From Paramecium tetraurelia (Eukaryota > Ciliophora > Oligohymenophorea > Peniculida > Parameciidae), in assembly GCF_000165425.1 (NCBI RefSeq), contig NW_001799007.1:1334-65333 (forward strand): a stretch of 64,000 nt of DNA, written 5' to 3'. Of this stretch, positions 1 to 12,439 are shown piece by piece. A program made the translations under genes and the position numbers. Within the stretch, counting starts at the first letter, position 1, and the number at the start of each line of letters is the position of its first letter. The notes below the pieces were generated by a model. That model did no database searches. It saw nothing but the letters and a program-made list of their open reading frames with translations, and was not told the origin of the DNA.

Positions 1-1
1 C

Positions 2-409
2 TCTCTATTATATAGAGGAGATATCATTCCTAGAGATGCAAGTTATTCAATTTACTAAATAAAAACTGCAAAAACCATTAAATTTGTTGATTGGTGTCCA
101 ACTGGTTTTAAGGTAGGAATAACCTATCAAGCCCAATAAACCTTTCCAGAGGATAATTTATGCAAAGTTCCAAGATCTGTATGTATGATTGCAAATACAA
201 CTGCTTTGTCTCAAATCTTTTCAAATTTAAGTCATAAATATGATTAAATGTTTTCAAAAAGGGCCTTTGTGCACTGGTACGTAAAAGAAGGTATGGAGGA
301 AGGACAATTCATAGAAGCAAGAGAAGCATTAGCAAGTTTATAAAAAGATTATGAGGATTAATATTCATATATACATGAAGAAAATTAAGAAGAAAATGCA
401 CCAGTCTGA
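2..409 (+). CDS. Divergent alpha-tubulin, C-terminal part (5' end outside window)
   Basis: The first 136 codons of the window match the C-terminal third of alpha-tubulin, the GTP-binding subunit of microtubules. Visible landmarks are [19 protein letters not shown], the segment equivalent to VCMISNTTA, and [17 protein letters not shown] followed by an EAREALASL helix. TAA is read as Gln at several places and the frame ends at TGA 407-409. The core is clearly tubulin, but many positions differ from the highly conserved ciliate protein. The tail is neither EEY-like nor polyglutamylation-like: it ends ...EENQEENAPV with no terminal Tyr. This suggests a divergent alpha-tubulin isotype rather than the bulk axonemal one. 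The fragment shows no frame break. Upstream exons lie outside the window. Confidence 0.93.
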
Positions 410-665
410 ATATTTTATCAAGCCCCCCCCTCATATATTATCTTTTGTATTGTTAGATTGAATCTAAGTTATAAGATAAACTAAGAAATCTAGTTTATAA
501 TTTGATATACTTATGTTAATTCTATCAGGCATGCTTAGTTTGAATTATGCATCAAATATATAGTTTAATGTAATCATACATTCTGCATATAATTTGTATT
601 TTTAGAATTAATTGTGAAAAACTCAGAAAATTTCAAAAATATCTTAAATTGTTATAATCAATTAT

Positions 666-2089
666 ATGAAATCACAAATACAAATATTAAAAAAAATGAA
701 TAATTAAGAATGTGATCCTGATAAAGGGTGCTGGCTTTTGAGTACTTGTGAGATTGATGAAATTAGTCACTCATGTGTCCATGATCCTATTTTATAATTG
801 TCTCTTTACACAGGGTTTGTTTATTTCTTAATCCCTATTCTTTTGGGGACTAGTATTATGGGTGGTTTAGGAAGTGGAATGATTAAAAGGCCTATCTTAA
901 ATCTACTATTGAATTATCCATCAAGCATTTCAACTCAAGTAGCAGATTGTTTCTTATTCACAACATCAACATTGAATTCACTATTTCTTTTTTTTGAAAA
1001 GTAAATCAGAGATAAAAAATTATAGGCATCCTGATCATCATAATTTACCATTAATAAATTTTGATATAAGCATAATCTTAAATTAAACTATTCCATTGGC
1101 ATGGAGTGCTGGTGCATTTTTACAAACCAGATCACCAAAATTTGTTATTTACATTATATAATTGTGCTTTCTAATGGGTGCCATACCATTTTTGTGGAAA
1201 TATAGTAATAAAATGTTATTTAGTGTTAGCATATTTATAGAAAAGAATAGAGTAGGATAAGAGAGAAAATGTAATATTGGTCAACTAAAAAATTAAAACC
1301 TAGGAAGATATGGCTTCTGAAACAAATTTTGATGAAAAGCAGCTAACCTAATATTAGAAATTTTATATAAATGATCATAGCAAATTTTAGATTAAGAATT
1401 TATGTTTTATTTTTGGATCCTTTTTAGTTAATTAAACAATCATCCTAATGAGATCTAATAAATATAACAATTCTATAATTGGTTTAGATAAATGTACTCT
1501 TGAAAATAATCTGATTCTATTAGCAATTCTAGGAATCAACCTTACTTACACATTTTTTATATATTGGAGTAAAAGAAACGAAGAATATTATAAAGATATA
1601 GTGTAATATAGACCAAATTAAAGATTTTTTAAAGATAAAAAATAATTCTTTTTTTATTATATGGCAGGTTTCTTGGCTGGATTCATTACAGGATTTTTAG
1701 GTATGGGAGGTGGATTAATTATGGTAACCTTTTTATTATCATAAAAAATAATCGCAAGAGAAGCAGCTGCTACTGCTGCTTTTGGATCATTTATGATTTC
1801 TCTAAACAGTCTGATCTAATTCATATTGTAAAAAACTATAAGTGATGAGCAAATGATTGTGTTTTTCATTTTAGGAGTAAATTATTTCATTACTATTAAG
1901 ATTTTAGGTGTGATAATGATAAGCAAGCCTTCATATATTTTTATGAACAGATTCAAAGTTGGATATATTATTTTAATTGTCGACATTATTTAAGTGTCTA
2001 TCAATGTAATTTCTATCTTAGCCTTAATTATTATCAATTCCATGTTGTATGGATTTGATGCCATGTTAGATTACTCCTCTAATTGTTGA
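666..2089 (+). CDS. TauE/SafE-family membrane transporter (sulfite exporter-like)
   Basis: Three exons (666-1000, 1026-1204, 1230-2089) give 457 aa. The introns at 1001-1025 and 1205-1229 are both 25 nt and have GTAA...TAG ends. The protein has the duplicated glycine-rich signature of the TauE/SafE (old DUF81) family: GTSIMGGLGSGMIKRPILN in the first half and AGFITGFLGMGGGLIM in the second, each followed by hydrophobic helices. A short Cys-containing segment (ECDPDKGCW...CEIDEISHSC) precedes the first helix, as in ciliate members with a small luminal head. Family members are thought to export anions such as sulfite or sulfoacetate; the substrate here is unknown. The start is uncertain: Met at 666 or 696 is possible and no clear signal peptide is visible, so a 5' exon may be missing. 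Confidence 0.8.
1001..1025 (+). other. Intron, 25 nt (TauE-like gene)
   Basis: GTAAAT...TATAG. Removing it joins the frame ending in ...FFEK to the frame beginning HPDHHNLPLINFD, a segment typical of this transporter family. Confidence 0.8.
1205..1229 (+). other. Intron, 25 nt (TauE-like gene)
   Basis: GTAATA...GTTAG. Removing it joins ...AIPFLWKY to the frame that continues to the second Gly-rich half of the protein. Confidence 0.7.
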
Positions 2090-3204
2090 AAATTTGTAAT
2101 CATTTTATTATTATCATTATCAAATTGAAAAAATTTATTTTTGACTAATAAAATTAATGATATTTATATAAGAATTCTTATAAATATTCATTCTTATATT
2201 CTTATAAGAATTTTTCATCAAATTAATGTTATAATTAAGTATTCAAAAGACCTTATTTAAGCTGAATAAGCTAATTCAATATCAACAGATTTAATAAAAT
2301 CTAGATATTCCTTACAAAACTTCTATTGGAATAATTTTTTGGTTTAAATGCATATTTATCATAATGATGTGTGTTGGTTGTAAAAATAGTGTATAATCAA
2401 ACTTGATCATATTAGTTATTTTTAATCCTAATTTAATAATTCAATAATTAAGAAATTCAATGTTCTTATAATTAAAAAGAATTCGCTACAAAATACTAAC
2501 TAAATAAAATTTTATTTAATTAAAATCACCCTGAATTTCTAAATTCTGTAATTGAATTTATTAAATTCTTAGCGATTCAATACAATAATATTCTTGCTTT
2601 TAATTTTGGGCTTAATAAACCTTTTTCTGAAATTAGATAGGCATTTTTTTGTAAATTGTAATTTATAGGACATTCCAATTTCTTGAATATTTGACTTGTA
2701 AACTTATATATAAATTTGAGTCAAAAAAAAGAATTGTGATCAGAATGGCCATTCATTCAAAAATGAGGCAATTTGAATGCAAAATACGCTATTCATGATT
2801 TATTTTAACTTAAGAAATTATATATCAGCTTTTAATATAATATTGCTTTGTCTTATAAAAAGAAGTTCAACTTATTGTTCATTATATAAAGAGCTCATAA
2901 GAATTCTGAAATTTGATTGTCTCCGATATAAATCGGAGATTAGAATTGTTTGCTTTTTAATAAGTAGAAAAAGGAATAATGAGTTAATTATTTCAAAATT
3001 ATATGATAAAACAACTTCTTGTTTTAAGCTATATTACTTTAGGATAATAACATATAAATAAACAATATAGTATTTCATATTAGATTAGCAAGATAGTTGT
3101 TGATGTCAAAAATTTATAGATTTGAAAAAAATCTTAAGCTTCCTCATTTTAAGTTTTAATAAGAACTTTGTTCTTATTTATTCAATAATAAAAATAGTTC
3201 TGAC
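2090..3204. other. Gene-free interval of 1.1 kb with short palindromes
   Basis: No gene is supported on either strand. A 94-codon open frame on the plus strand (2777-3061) resembles no family and contains almost no TAA or TAG glutamine codons, unlike every real gene here, so it is not called. The interval holds a 16-bp perfect palindrome near 2167-2182 (TATAAGAATTCTTATA), a second shorter one about 20 bp on, and a GC-richer hairpin at 2920-2939. Confidence 0.6.
2920..2939. repeat. Perfect 8-bp stem hairpin
   Basis: TCTCCGAT, loop ATAA, then ATCGGAGA. The stem is GC-rich for this very AT-rich DNA and so stands out. Function unknown. Confidence 0.6.
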
Positions 3205-4334
3205 ATGTATCTTCAAACTTCCTAATATCAAATAGTATCTCTGATTGGATAAGGCTCAGCACATTAAGTGTTTAAAGCAAAGCATAATCTCACTTAACAA
3301 GTATTTGCACTTAAAATTGAAAAATGTCCTTAACAAGGTCAAATAGAAGGCGAGATTAAAATCCTCAATGTATTAAATTAAATAGAAGGAATCCCGCGTT
3401 TACTCGAACATGGAAAAACACCCGATAATAGGTATGGGTGATATACTGAATTTAGGAGATTTCTGATAATGCCATAACTAAATTGTAGCTTACGAGATTT
3501 AATGAAATCTTAACAATTGTCTTTGCCTTGCATATTGTCTATCGGATTAAGTGTTATTAAAACGTTAGAATAAGTACATCGAAAAAAAATCTTACATCTA
3601 GATATTAAACCAGATAATATCATGATATAATCTAAGGTGTTAAAAGATTAAAAGGAATAAATACTAATCCCTGGATTTATCTAATTAATCGATTTTGGCT
3701 TATCACAATTTGTAGGTAATTCAAAATTCCTACAAAATGTATTTGTTGGATCCTTAAATTTTGCTAGCAGAGCATCGCATAGAGGAGAATAATTAGGCTA
3801 TAAAGATGATTTGGAAAGTTTATTTTACGTATTGGTATACTTGAGAAATGGTATTTATTCTGATTAAATTTAGGCAAACTACCGTGGTCTTAAAAATCTT
3901 CCATGAAATCTAAGGATTTGGATATCCTCTAAATTGGTTAAATAAAGACTTCCCTCTTTAACACGATGACATTATCCAAGAAATTTCCAATAGAATTTTC
4001 GAAATTAATGTCCTACATCGATGAACTAAAATATGATGAAATGCCAGATTACTAGTCCATTAAAAGGTTATTTATTAATATGTTATAAACAACTTCTTTA
4101 TCTTCAATGATGGACTAATTCTTGACATATTCACCTAATTAATCATTTAATCAACAAGGAAACTCGGATATAGTTCATATTCCAGTTGACAAACTTAATT
4201 TCAACAATAATTCCATTGAAACTTAGATTTAAGAAGATCTAACAGATGTTGAAGCTAAAGTCGAGCATTTATCTGATTTAATTGGAAAATATACTACTAT
4301 TTAAATAAAATCAATTCTAGACATAAAATATTGA
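3205..4334 (+). CDS. Casein kinase 1-like protein kinase
   Basis: Three exons (3205-3431, 3456-3850, 3874-4334) encode 360 aa. The introns are 24 nt (3432-3455) and 23 nt (3851-3873). The N-lobe has a Gly-rich loop LIGQGSAHQVFKA and the catalytic lysine in VFALKIEK. The catalytic loop is HLDIKPDN, the magnesium site is IDFGLS, and a CK1-type activation segment is followed by DDLESLFYVLVYL, close to the DDLESLGYVL hallmark of CK1. GKLPW follows, as in CK1. Two deviations are visible: HLD replaces HRD, and the SIN triplet of classical CK1 is changed (NFASRASHRG). A Ser/Asn/Gln-rich tail of about 100 residues follows. Paramecium has many CK1-like kinases; this one is likely active but divergent. 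Substrate unknown. Confidence 0.88.
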
Positions 4335-7300
4335 CTGTAATTATTATTAAATAAAAATGTTTATTGAATTCAATTTTAATTTATATCGCTTTTATTTATA
4401 ATTATTCAATTATTCAAGTTTAATTTTGATACTTTCCTTTTCTTATTGCCAATCATTAATTTAACAATATTAGTTTTCAATACTCTAATATCAAAATTAA
4501 AACATTGAATTATTAAAAATTTGATTCTATTTTTGACCTTTTTATAGAAATAATAATAATACCTATATTTCTTAATATGTACATTATTTGAAATTTCATA
4601 GTTTTTATTTAAGTACATTTCTTCCAGAACTATTTCAAATAGCTGATACAATAATTTGAAATTGATTTCAAACCTTTAAATATTATAAAGGTTAAGGACC
4701 CTTCATAGGTGTATCTTCTAATCGATCAGTAAATAATGTATTGGGCATGAAAATATAGTGATGGGAAAATTAATATTATTTCACTTCTTTAAACATTAAG
4801 GAAAACACTTTTTGCAAAATGCTTTTTCTCAGAGTGTCTTTATGGATATCCAAGTTTTTCTTACTTTCTTAAGTTAAATAGAATATTTTAGACCAATTTT
4901 TTGAAGCAGATACCATTAAATTAGATTCCAATTATTAAGGAAATTTGCATTATCTCTACAAACACGGAGTTAAGTAATCCAGTTTTAAAAATAAACTAAA
5001 ATTATTAGTTAATAAATTCAACTATTTTGCTTGAAAATATGTTAATTTTTTAAAGTCATAAAGTAAAAATCGATGATTAATAGTGTATTAAATTTTTCTT
5101 TATGATAATGCTGCATATAGAGATGTAGTTAAATTGAAAAATTTTTCAAAAAATTTGATATTTTCAATTGTTAATCTCCTTCTCTTAGTAAAGAATTCTC
5201 ATCAAATCTATAATTTTTCAATAAATAGATGTTGGTTCCTTTAATAATCAATAATTAGAGTGTTAATAAATTCCCAGAATTGAAGCTTCTAAATATCGAA
5301 TTTAGTAAAAGAAAGTTTTTATTGCTTTGTCGTAAAGCTTCTAAGAATTTGGCAACATAAAATTTTATTAAGTATTTCACATAGGGAATTGCTGATATTT
5401 TTGAGCGTCTCTGGCTTAAAGGATTTATGTTTTCAAACAATTAAAATGCATAGAAGGTTACAATATTAAATATGCACAGATGAAAAAATGTTAAGATATT
5501 AATGGATATTTGAGTATTGAATTAACATTAGTTAGTATTAAATGCCTTCCTAATCAAATGGTAATTTACAAAGAATAATTCATTACTAAAATTTACTCTG
5601 AAATTAACTTTCATTTAATTGTGTTTTTATCGTAATTATTATCTAGTTAAATCATTTTTTAAGTTGTGCACTTGTTCTCAATTCGTCAGAATTAGATTTG
5701 AAAAAGAATTTTTATGTTTAATTTATCTTTTCACTTGATAAGATTATTTTGCAATAATAATGTTAAATTTTTAATAGACTAGTGTAAATGATAACATTGT
5801 GGGCAATATAAAATTTGTTCGACAAAATTAACAAATATAAATTTATGGGATTGTCTTATAAAATCTTAATTATTTGCCATACCATTATTAAAACTCTCTA
5901 TATTAAATAAAAAGTGGTTTCTAATTCTTTAAGGATTTAGGCTAATAAATACTATTCATCATGATATTGCTTTAAGTATTTCTGATCTAATATTCGTAAG
6001 AGTTGATATATCATTGTTAAACTACTATAATTCATGCTGCTGATCCAAACAGTTCAGCAAATTTATTATTCTACATTATTATTTATCATTGATGTTGCTT
6101 ATATCTACTTAAATTATTAGGAATAAACTGGTTCATAAATCTGCAATTTAAGTCCATTTTTAGTTAAAATAATACTTTTGCATCAACTAAAAATCAGAGT
6201 TTAAACATTAATAGTTTTGAGTGTTAATTTCTCTAATTCTACATTTCAGCTCATTTATTGATAAAAGTTTTACGAATAAAATATTGTTGAAAAAAGCTAA
6301 CTCCACACTTTTTGAAACTAGTCTATAAATTCATTTCCTAAAATTCTTTCAAAAATTATTTTAATCGTTGTCTGTTTAAGCATATCTGCAAATTAACTAA
6401 GCTAGATTCCCCTCCCGCTTCAAATGTGAAGCTATTTCTTAAAATAAAATAGTAAAAAATATATATATGCACAATCAGCTTATTTAAGGGAGAATTCCTC
6501 TAAATCATACAAATATCATCTTTCCATTTATAGAACTCAGAAACTGTAAATATTATAATTTAGAATAGCCCCATTTTAATCTATGATACATCGTTATCCT
6601 GGACTTTTCAATTTTATATTCACTAATTATTAGAATAGCATGATAGGTCTACTTAGAATTCCGAAAATTCATTAAGTCTTTAGACAATACCTTAATAAGC
6701 TTCTATCACTCAACCTTATTAGACTTGGGGGGTTCGTCTTTTATATTGATAGAAGATATCAATCTATTAAGGAAATAATATAAGATTATATGTTTTTAAC
6801 CTAATATGAGCTTGAATGACCAATGGCTAATCGCATTAACTTTAAAACAGTTCGAAAAGAGGATAAAACTTTAATTGATATAATTTAAATGTAATTTAGG
6901 GTCTAAGATTTTAAATTGAAATCTTTCCTTTACAAATAATGATTAAATCATATAATATTTAATCATTAATTGTTGAACACATTAAAAAATGAATTCAGCA
7001 TCGTTAATATGATTATTTTGTAATCATAAACAAATATCACAATTCTAATAAGATATTTTGCATTTCCCTATCATAAAAGAGAATAGGAAAAAAAATGTTG
7101 AAATATACTTTTCAAACTTAAGAGATTCCTCTATATGTGCATCTTATTTAATAATTTACTCAAAAGATGAAGTTGATGCCTTTACATTATGACTATTTTG
7201 AGAATTGAATTCCTACTTAAGTTGTACCTTCTAAAGGACCCAAAACCATATTATCAGTTGTTATAATTTTAACCATCTCATTATTTGTCTATGTATTTCT

Positions 7301-7866
7301 TAGCTTTATTAGCAGAATTCTTAATGGATTAGAGATGAATTTTATGGAGATTAATATAATCCTTCAAAAGGTCATTGTTAAGACTTTCAACTATATTTTC
7401 TAATTCTCTACCAGATCAACAATATTATCTAAAATTTATAATGTTAATTAAAACCTAATTATTTAATTAAATAGATATGCAACAATCACAGCATTAGTAG
7501 AACATCTCTGATTCTTCGATAATATTGGCGCATAGTATTATTAAAAAGTGATATGAATATATAGCCAATATAAGTTCTTCATCCTCATAATCATCAAAAT
7601 GAAATAACCTTTTTATAATACGATCTTCTCCACTTAAAATATCTATTGTTTTTTTATAATATAATTATTTATTCAAGAAATAATACAATTTTGATAATTA
7701 ATAACTTCATAACCCTTATGGATCATTTAAATTTGTTAGATAATCTGCTGATTTTTGATCTTTTGTGAAAAAGTCTAAGATTGCCTCTATGTTATTTTCT
7801 ATAACATAAATAGAATTTAATATTTTTATTTTAAATAATCCAATTAATATAATAATTTATGCTCAA
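4335..7866. other. 3.5-kb gap with no convincing gene; possible eroded coding sequence
   Basis: No intact gene is recognised. Two stretches look weakly coding when read in the ciliate code. At about 4800-5480 (plus strand) runs contain peptides such as AKCFFSECLYGYPSFSYF. At about 7075-7865 (minus strand) one frame is broken only by four TGA codons and contains SGEDRIIKRLFHFDDYEDEE. With TGA as the only stop in AT-rich DNA, open runs of 50-100 codons arise by chance, so neither is called as a gene. Eroded copies of the neighbouring kinase/helical-repeat gene are one explanation. Confidence 0.5.
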
Positions 7867-10605
7867 TCATTATGTATAATTTATCTTGATATTATTTAAA
7901 TTCTAAATCTCATCCATATGATGATAATAATTAAGTTCAAAATAATGTTTTTATTAGATAGCCATTTATTTGAATAAACTTTCTTGATCTAACTATTAAG
8001 CCCCTTATAGATATTACCATTAACTATGTTGGATACGTAGTACTTCCCATCCTTCTAATCCAATAATTTCATCGTACACAATCGAATTTTAAATGTATTT
8101 ACTCAAATCTTAAAGATATTATTTTATTTCTTCTTCACTCTTCATCAGCACTTGTTAAACATAAATATATTTGTAGAATAGTTAAAATATTTACGGGTCA
8201 AACTCCTATGTATTTTTACAAAATGCTACCCATGACTGATAAGAATTATTCAATTTTTTTCTATTTTTAATAATAAATGCTATATCAGATATAATTGTTT
8301 AACATTACATTATGATTGAATTAACTTATTCTTATTCAACATAATTAAATAATTCATTAGAAATACATTCTAAGTTTTCAATCTAATTATTGTCGAAAAA
8401 TATTGTTAAAATTGAGTGAAGTTTTGATAATAATGTAGATCTTGAGGCTTATGACTTTATTCCAGCTATAAATTACCAAATTTTCGAAATTCTGTTTTTT
8501 GATTCATCAAATTTATTTTATTTTGTTAAAATACATATTATCATTAATTCTATCTAAATGTAATAATATTAATTATCGATATCAATCAATTTTAAAGCGA
8601 TCAATGCAAGATCCAAAGATTTCTAAAAATCTTTGATAGAAAAACAATATTATGAAAAATGAAAATAAATTTCCCAGAAGAAACTTGAATTTGGAAAATC
8701 ATTCTCATAAATTAAAATTGCTGTTTCAAATAGATTTATTATTATCTGTTTTTCATTATTCATATCAATACGTTTAATTAATTGTTAAATGAATATCTTG
8801 ACTCCATAACTATCAGCTCCTCTTTATTTTAATTACTTTATCATATCTTAAACACTATTTTAATGGTCTAAACCTTTCCAATTACATAACTCAATCCATC
8901 TAGGTAAATGTACTGAATTTGTGGACAATATTTAGTTTTCCTGCTATAGTGTTTCCATTACTTTATAATCCTTTGAAGCCCGATAATGCTTAACTATTGA
9001 GGTTTAGTAAATCCAAGAAAAATTTCCCAGCAATAGAAACATCCAGTTTTCTATGTAATCTACATACCTGTTAGCATCATAAATCATTCGTTAAAATTAA
9101 TCTGCTACTTCTAACCATATTCTACCCCTTATGGTTTTGATAATTTAAAGTTAGACGAAAGTGATGTCATCCATATTTGGCTCGTCATCCGATAATTAGA
9201 TAATTAATTGATCTGCCTTTTGATAATCTTCTTAAAACATGTAAATTGATAGTTCTTCGAGTTTTACTTAAAATTAATGCTTTGCAGTGTACTTTTAATA
9301 TTATTAACATAGCTTTAATTTTTGACTAATATTGCCTAATCTAAACCAATATTCAGAAATTATTTGATATTATTCAAAAGTTGTTTCTGATGTAACTGGA
9401 GGTATTTAAGTACTTTCTTTCACAGTAAAGTATGGGTCCATTAATTCAATATAAATCTTCAAATCATCATAATTTTAGGCTTCATTCTTGATTTCTCTAT
9501 CTTTTGCTTGAATTTCATTTCGAAAATAGAGGATATTATAGAGAACCGGAAGAATGTTTTCCTTTTTCTTCTTGAATTATTGTAAAGTAGTTTTTATTTA
9601 GTAAAATCTTTCAGCATAAAATACTTGCTAAAGTGGAACTTTAAGAACACCTCTTTTTAACTATTAAGATAATTAAAATTAATTTTGTGTGAGGATTTAC
9701 AATTCTTAAGGCAGCTGATTGTACATATTTTAGTCATCCAACATGTGTTATAACTAATAGATTGTACAGTCTTTCATTTAAATTTTTAGCATTGTTAAAA
9801 GAAAAGCATAAATGTCATTTTCAAATAGATCCATTTTCGATTCGCTAAAACTTTAGTTTTATAACATCATTCTATATTTTTTCGGTAAATATTGAGTAGT
9901 CCCTTCAATTTAAAAAACACCAACTGATTTCTTATATTTTAGAGCACATCCAAAATCTCCGATAATCCATCCCTTGTTATAAGTATACATAATATTAGAA
10001 GGTTTAATATCTCTATGTGCTATCTTTAAGGAATGCATATTAATTATTGATCTCAAAATTTAATGGTAAATGCTTTGATATTCTTCTTTTTCTATATTCA
10101 CTTGTTGTGAATATACATCCAAGGTTGTTATTGCAATCTCTAAGCCAGCATAAGAAGAAAAAGTATTAATGTTTTCTTATAAAATAACGACTCTATCAAT
10201 CAACTTAACAAAATGCAAAGGAAACACTTTGTTTAATGTCTGCTAAATTTTATATTCATTTAATTGTTATAAAAACTCTTCAAAATCATCTATTTTTTAA
10301 ACTTTTACAACACAAGGCGAACCGTCCATATGTTCAGCATACAAAACTTGTCCATAACCACCAGAACCAGCAAACCCATCCTAAAATTCTTTTTTATTAT
10401 TTTAGTCTTATTTAATAATGGTTGAAATGTGATATGGAGCTCTTTAAATGATCTAAAACGTATCCTAGTGATCTTTCATTATTGATAAAGTATTTCTCAA
10501 CTTCAAACTGTCCAAAACAGATAATTTTTGATCATAAACACAGTTATAACCAAATGTTGAGGTTTCTGATTTTTGTGAATTATTGATTTCCTGATTTGTA
10601 TGCAT
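7867..10605 (-). CDS. Protein kinase with long helical, TPR-like C-terminal region
   Basis: One uninterrupted frame of 912 aa starts at ATG 10605-10603 and ends at TGA 7869-7867. The kinase domain covers roughly residues 75-330. The Gly-rich loop GFAGSGGYGQVLYAE is near residue 80 and the lysine lies in CVVKVQK. The catalytic loop AHRDIKPSN is near residue 195 and the magnesium loop GDFGCALKY near 215, followed by GTTQYLPKKY in place of the usual APE segment. All catalytic residues are present, so it should be an active Ser/Thr kinase. The remaining ~580 residues are charged, helical and repetitive in the manner of degenerate TPR or other helical repeats, with no catalytic motif. No introns are needed. 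The substrate is unknown; a scaffold role for the tail is inference. Confidence 0.85.
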
Positions 10606-11347
10606 AATAATAATTATTTATAATTTATTGAGATTATAGCTGTTGAAATATTTCTTAGTATTTCCTCATTGCAACATATGATATCCAATTGGCAAGCATT
10701 TAAATTATCACTTTTGGCATACAATTCTTTTATTTTATGTAGTTGGAATGGTTTAATTTTAATACTTTGTGTTTGGTCATATATATATTTAATAAGTTGT
10801 CTAATATTTTGTAAAAATATCCCTGCCTTTACTTTTTTTAATTGGGACTTAAAATATATATGAGCGAGAATTTTACTAAGAATTAGATACTCGGCAACTA
10901 GAGATAACCAACTAAAAAAATCGAAAGGAATAAATATATTATTTTACTTAATACTTATGTTAAAATTATCTTAGTCTAAATTGTTATCTCTATAAATTAT
11001 ATTTGTCACAAATCATTAGAATAAAAAAATATTATAATCTGAAATAAAAAATAAACATTCTCTCCTAATGATTTCAAATTATTTCAACATAATCATTCAA
11101 GATAATAAAATTGTAATCAGTGGTGAATTGAAATTTATTTCTAAAATGATTACTTTTGGATTATAGCAATAAAATAAGGACTTTATTTATCATCATGATC
11201 TGTTGTTTGTTGTTTGTATATTTTATTAGTTAGATATTCAAACTTAACAATTAAATTAGAGCATAATTAAATAATATAATATATGAATAGCAGTAGATTA
11301 AACTTTGATTAATTTAGCGAAAATTATATATATTTCTTCATGATTTT
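10606..11347. other. Intergenic interval, nothing recognised
   Basis: 742 bp of AT-rich DNA between the start of the kinase gene and the end of the next minus-strand gene. A 64-codon frame at 10669-10863 is hydrophobic but lacks glutamine codons and family features. The part next to 10606 should contain the kinase promoter, but no motif can be named. Confidence 0.5.
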
Positions 11348-11729
11348 TCATTCATCGATGGTAAATGTAAATATAGATTGTAATCCTGTACACCATCTAA
11401 TAGCTATTCCTTAATAGTTTTTGAAAAATAGCACTTTTGTATTTGTATTTTGCTAAGAATCACATATATATTTGAGTTGGTATTCAGATTCCAAAACAAC
11501 ATCATCTTTATTAATAATAATATGCTTTTAATTTTCCTAATTCATTATTTAATTTTTGTTACTTATGATGCATCTTACTCATTTAATATAACTTTTAATT
11601 CTTAATTTCCTTTCACTAATTATACAGATTTTCCATTATTTATAATTTGCGCATTCAAATCTTTGTAAGTAATTATTCTAATTGTAATAATGTATACTTT
11701 GAACAACTAGTATCCGGAAAAGTCGCCAT
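11348..11729 (-). CDS. Small protein of unknown function, two introns
   Basis: Starting at ATG 11729-11727 (MATFPDTSCSK), removing a 20-nt intron (11678-11697, GTATAC...ATTAG) and a 26-nt intron (11537-11562, GTAACA...ATTAG) gives one 111-aa frame to TGA 11350-11348. The product contains YKDLNAQIINNGKS and ends ...IFTFTIDE. It has no signal peptide or membrane segment and resembles no family I recognise. Support comes from both candidate introns having correct ends and restoring phase, and from a normal density of TAA/TAG glutamine codons. Short length keeps confidence moderate. Confidence 0.5.
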
Positions 11730-12439
11730 TGTTGGATAAAGCAAATATTTATACTTAATTCTATAATAATAAAACTAATTAAATTCATTATTTGATATTA
11801 AATCTCATTCTTATTCTAATACAAATGTATAAATACTTTATTGAAACAGAATATTGATAACTTGATATACGAAATCAAAAGGTTGTAGGGCACTCGATTG
11901 TTACTAAAATCAACAAAGAATGTCATTTTTGGAAATATATTGATTAATTGCCTTTGCAAAGCACATCAAAAGAACCATATTTCTTTATGCAGAAATACTT
12001 GATCTTTTGATAAAAATATAATAAGATAAATCAAATGCTATAATGTGCAATGAGAATTTTTGATTTTAATACTATTTCAATAATTCTTAGTATTTCTAAT
12101 TCTTAAAGTATAGTTATTTAATGGGCAGTAATTCCTTTTAGAATAAATCATCTTAATAAATGCATTAGAAGAATCAATTAGTTTTCTATATTGATAACGA
12201 TCAAAAATATTCTTTAGATGCCCCAGCTCTTTTCCTATTCATGATTTGATATATTATTATTCTCTATCATATCTTAGAATACCATCTAAATAATAAATAT
12301 GAATATTTGAAGCAAGTTAATTAAGATTATTTTCTTAATAAAATGAAAATTGACAAACAATGAATTGTTTTGTTAAATTCAATAATTATTTTATTAATTT
12401 TAGAAAATAATTATTCATAATTGATTCATAAATATCTTA
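11730..12439. other. Intergenic interval with weak coding-like signal
   Basis: About 700 bp. On the minus strand at roughly 12050-12270 one frame reads LGHLKNIFDRYQYRKLIDSS..., which looks like protein but has no start, no family match and no flanking exons that splice to it. It could be a remnant or chance. Confidence 0.35.

Noticed and set aside
2777-3061. 94-codon plus-strand open frame, also open in the standard code
   Set aside because: Almost no TAA/TAG glutamine codons, no family resemblance, no introns or neighbours supporting it; expected by chance in AT-rich DNA.
4406-4651. 81-codon minus-strand frame rich in Lys, Asn and Tyr
   Set aside because: Composition is that of translated AT-rich spacer; no motif and no extension.
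7075-7865. Minus-strand frame broken only by four TGA codons, considered as a gene using TGA as Trp or a kinase-gene remnant
   Set aside because: With TGA the only stop, four stops in ~260 codons is close to random expectation; no motif or start supports it, so it is only mentioned within the gap entry.
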